From assembly GCA_016182905.1 (NCBI GenBank), contig JACPFR010000049.1, positions 1 to 43,563 of the forward strand: a DNA stretch of 43,563 nt, given 5' to 3'. Below, piece after piece: positions 41,807-43,563 of this stretch. Under the pieces are notes generated by a model. It did not search any database. It was not told the DNA's origin and saw only the letters and a program-made list of their open reading frames with translations. Position numbers and translations under genes: made by a program. Numbering within the stretch: position 1 is the first letter of the stretch; the number at the start of each line of letters is the position of its first letter. This DNA is from Elusimicrobiota bacterium. Lineage in GTDB: Bacteria; Elusimicrobiota; Elusimicrobia; UBA1565; UBA9628.

Positions 41807-42618
41807 AGACCCTTCACGCGCTCCTCGCGGCGGCGGTCCTGGCGTCCCCGGCCTCGGCGCGGTCGCTCGAGGCCCTGCGATTCTCGGCCGACACCGCGCT
41901 CATCCAGGCTTTCCCGGAGGCCATCAACCCCGACCTTCAGGAGCCGCTCGAGCCGGTCCTGCAGCAGCCGCTGCAGCCCATGCTCCTCGCCCCCTCGCGC
42001 GCTCCCGGCGCCGTCGTGGGCGCGGTCACCCTGTCCAAGCTGAAGTCCGCCAACCGCCGCGTCGTCGCGCGCCAGTTCGGCGCGCGCACGCTCGACCTCG
42101 GCATCGCCTCCGACGCCTCGTTCGCGAACAAGCACTTCACCTTCTCGGACGCGAAGGCGACCTCGCTCGCCCCGCTGGGCGACATGAACCGCCTGCGCGG
42201 CGAGGGGATCAACGCGCGCGTCGACGCCAAGACCGTGTACAACTTCAAGGTCATCGTGAACATCTTCAGCCCCGTGCGCGGCAGCACGCTGAAGATGACC
42301 CCGGTCCAGGGCACCGCCGGCCCCGCCCACGACATGAAGACCGGCGCCCTGCTCGACGCGATCAAGGCCAAATCCTTCGTCTTCAAGGCCAAGGGGGTCG
42401 AGCTCTTGCTCTCCTACGACGCCGACGTCCTCCCCGACGGCTCCGGCTTCGCGAACACGAACAGCTTCCTGTTCACCAAGGAGGACGGCCTCTCCTCGAA
42501 GGCCTGGCCCCTCAACGAGTCCAAGCTCCCCCTCGACACGCCCGCGGCCGTCGATCTCGGCGGCCTCAAGCTGACCTTGACCCGCACCTCCGCCGGCGAG
42601 CTCGTCATCCGCGAATAA
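41803..42618 (+). CDS. Exported protein of unknown function
   Basis: A 271-residue protein with a signal peptide (MKTLHALLAAAVLASPASA) followed by a Pro/Gln-rich segment ('LQEPLEPVLQQPLQPMLLAP'). The globular part has 'RTLDLGIASDASFANKHFTFSDAK' and 'GLKLTLTRTSAGELVIRE' and looks beta-rich. No family was recognised. The ATGA overlap with the M14 carboxypeptidase indicates co-expression; an inhibitor, chaperone or surface partner of the peptidase is possible but not shown. Confidence 0.7.
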   Translation: MKTLHALLAAAVLASPASARSLEALRFSADTALIQAFPEAINPDLQEPLEPVLQQPLQPMLLAPSRAPGAVVGAVTLSKLKSANRRVVARQFGARTLDLGIASDASFANKHFTFSDAKATSLAPLGDMNRLRGEGINARVDAKTVYNFKVIVNIFSPVRGSTLKMTPVQGTAGPAHDMKTGALLDAIKAKSFVFKAKGVELLLSYDADVLPDGSGFANTNSFLFTKEDGLSSKAWPLNESKLPLDTPAAVDLGGLKLTLTRTSAGELVIRE

Positions 42619-42623
42619 CGACC

Positions 42624-42679
42624 GGTGTCAGGCCTGTCGATGTTGCATAACTTTATGCAACATCGACAGGCCTGACACC
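42624..42679. repeat. 56-bp perfect palindrome (REP/MITE-like)
   Basis: Two 27-base arms (42624-42650 and 42653-42679) are exact complements around a CT spacer. Each arm contains GTGTCAGGCCTGTCGATG. It lies 5 bases after one stop codon and 29 bases before the next start. T-rich sequence follows, so it may also end transcription. Its right arm supplies CTGACA, a possible -35. Confidence 0.85.
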
Positions 42680-42699
42680 ATTTTCCATTTTTGTATCAT
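42672..42699 (+). promoter_or_regulatory. Possible promoter of the M3 peptidase gene
   Basis: CTGACA (42672-42677), a 16-base spacer and TATCAT (42694-42699) lie 9 bases before the ATG. The -35 is inside the palindrome. Confidence 0.4.
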
Positions 42700-42708
42700 C
42701 AAGCCACT

Positions 42709-43563
42709 ATGAAACAGCTCCTACTGCTCGTCGTCCTGTCGTCCGTCGCGTCGGCGGCCGCGCCGTTCGTGCCCGCCCCGACCTTGCGCTACGCGCCGCA
42801 GCCGCAGGAGCTGCTGGACGACTGCCGCGGGGCCAAGAAGCGCGCCGAGTCGGCGCTCGAGGCCGTCGCGCGCATGCCCGCGAGCGTCCGCACGTTCGAC
42901 AACACTCCCTGGGCCCTCGACCAGATCGGCGCGGACCTGTCCGACCAGACCGCGTCCGACACCTTCCTCAAGTACGTCTCGGTCTCCTCGGCGACGCGCG
43001 AGGCGGGCAACGAGTGCGAGACTCTGCTCGGACAATTCTCCGTCGACATGTACTCCCGCGAGGACCTATACCGAGCCCTGAAGGAGTACGCGGGCAAGGG
43101 CGAGACCCTGACCGGCGAGTCCAAGCGCCTCGTCGACAAGGAGCTGCTCGACTTCAAGCGCTCCGGCCTCGAGCTGCCGAAGGAGAAGCGCCAGGAGGTC
43201 GTCGACCTGCGCAAGAAGCTCGTCGAGCTCGAGGCGACGTTCGGCAAGAACATCAACGAGTACAAGGACTTCGCCTTGTTCGACCTGTCCGAGCTCGACG
43301 GCCTGCCCGAGGACTTCGTCGCGCGCCTCGAGAAGGTCGACGGCAAATACAAGGTGGGTCTCGACTACCCCGACTACTTCCCGTTCATGGAGAACTCCAC
43401 GAACCCGGCCGCGCGCCGCGTCATGGAGGGCAAGTTCAACGACCGCGCCACGCGCCAGAACCTGCCGGTGCTCAAGGAGGTCCTCGCCCTGCGCCTGAAG
43501 GCCGCGCGCCTGCTCGGCTACCCGACCCACGCGAGCTTCGTCCTCGAGGACCGCATGGCGAAG
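42709..43563 (+). CDS. Exported M3-family (thimet oligopeptidase-like) metallopeptidase, N-terminal part
   Basis: The first 285 residues, cut by the window end. A signal peptide (MKQLLLLVVLSSVASA) precedes an all-helical region typical of the M3 N-terminal domain: 'FDNTPWALDQIGADLSDQTASDTFLKYVS', 'LVDKELLDFKRSGLELPKEKRQEVVDLRKKLVELEATFGKN' and 'NRR-type' segment 'FNDRATRQNLPVLKEVLALRLKAARLLGYPTHASFVLEDRMAK'. The HExxH zinc site would lie beyond the window. Most bacterial M3 enzymes are cytoplasmic, so the signal peptide suggests a periplasmic or secreted form, in line with the carboxypeptidase upstream. Confidence 0.87.
   Translation, partial: MKQLLLLVVLSSVASAAAPFVPAPTLRYAPQPQELLDDCRGAKKRAESALEAVARMPASVRTFDNTPWALDQIGADLSDQTASDTFLKYVSVSSATREAGNECETLLGQFSVDMYSREDLYRALKEYAGKGETLTGESKRLVDKELLDFKRSGLELPKEKRQEVVDLRKKLVELEATFGKNINEYKDFALFDLSELDGLPEDFVARLEKVDGKYKVGLDYPDYFPFMENSTNPAARRVMEGKFNDRATRQNLPVLKEVLALRLKAARLLGYPTHASFVLEDRMAK

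Noticed and set aside
42624-42679. CRISPR repeat
   Set aside because: There is only one palindromic unit and no spacer-repeat array.

Overview
The window is GC-rich, densely packed DNA from a diderm (Gram-negative-type) bacterium. It carries nearly all of a lipid A (Raetz) pathway plus BamA and a Skp/OmpH-like chaperone. LpxI rather than LpxH, ribosomal protein L28 with four cysteines, a run of exported proteins with long Ala/Pro-rich leaders, and the gene order bamA-ompH-lpxD-lpxC-fabZ-lpxA-lpxI-oxidoreductase-lpxB-ABC exporter together suggest Elusimicrobiota or a related lineage. That placement is an inference from gene content, not a measured phylogeny. No rRNA, tRNA, CRISPR array or complete insertion sequence was seen.

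Region 1 (2-6047) is a tightly coupled cluster closed by a perfect intrinsic terminator. It holds a nucleotidyltransferase tail, an ATP-grasp protein, a class III aminotransferase, a Gfo/Idh/MocA dehydrogenase, a CDP-alcohol phosphatidyltransferase fused to a degenerate nucleotidyltransferase-like domain, and inositol-3-phosphate synthase. Together they look like a route to an inositol-containing, possibly amino-modified, phospholipid or phosphodiester.

Region 2 (6196-20134) is one long envelope operon: bamA, ompH/skp, lpxD, lpxC, fabZ, lpxA, lpxI, a GnnA-like oxidoreductase, lpxB, an MsbA-like exporter, a short RelA/SpoT protein and two lipoproteins. Most junctions overlap by 1-4 bases or are a few bases apart. 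Two junctions in the window (2527 and 14877) are best explained by CTG start codons inside a CTGA overlap.

Region 3 (20148-24598) has a small exported coiled-coil protein, a GT-C-like membrane protein and rpmB on the minus strand, divergent from recG. Region 4 (24687-33767) has a VOC protein, a small secreted protein behind a hairpin that covers its ribosome-binding site, an exported phospholipase D-like protein, an exported repeat protein, metH behind a strong SAM-II riboswitch candidate, a HEAT-like protein and a small protein behind a palindrome-overlapped promoter. Region 5 (33764-43563) has a very large minus-strand protein with a leader peptide, combining a phosphohistidine swivel domain, a dikinase-type ATP-grasp domain and a low-molecular-weight tyrosine phosphatase. 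After it come coaD, a PrcB-like lipoprotein, an M14 carboxypeptidase, an unknown exported protein, a 56-bp perfect palindrome and the start of an M3 peptidase.

A recurring signal is a -10 hexamer of the form TANACT placed exactly 6 bases before the start codon at four genes (7 at a fifth). This points to leaderless mRNAs for many single or first genes, with Shine-Dalgarno sites and overlaps used inside operons.
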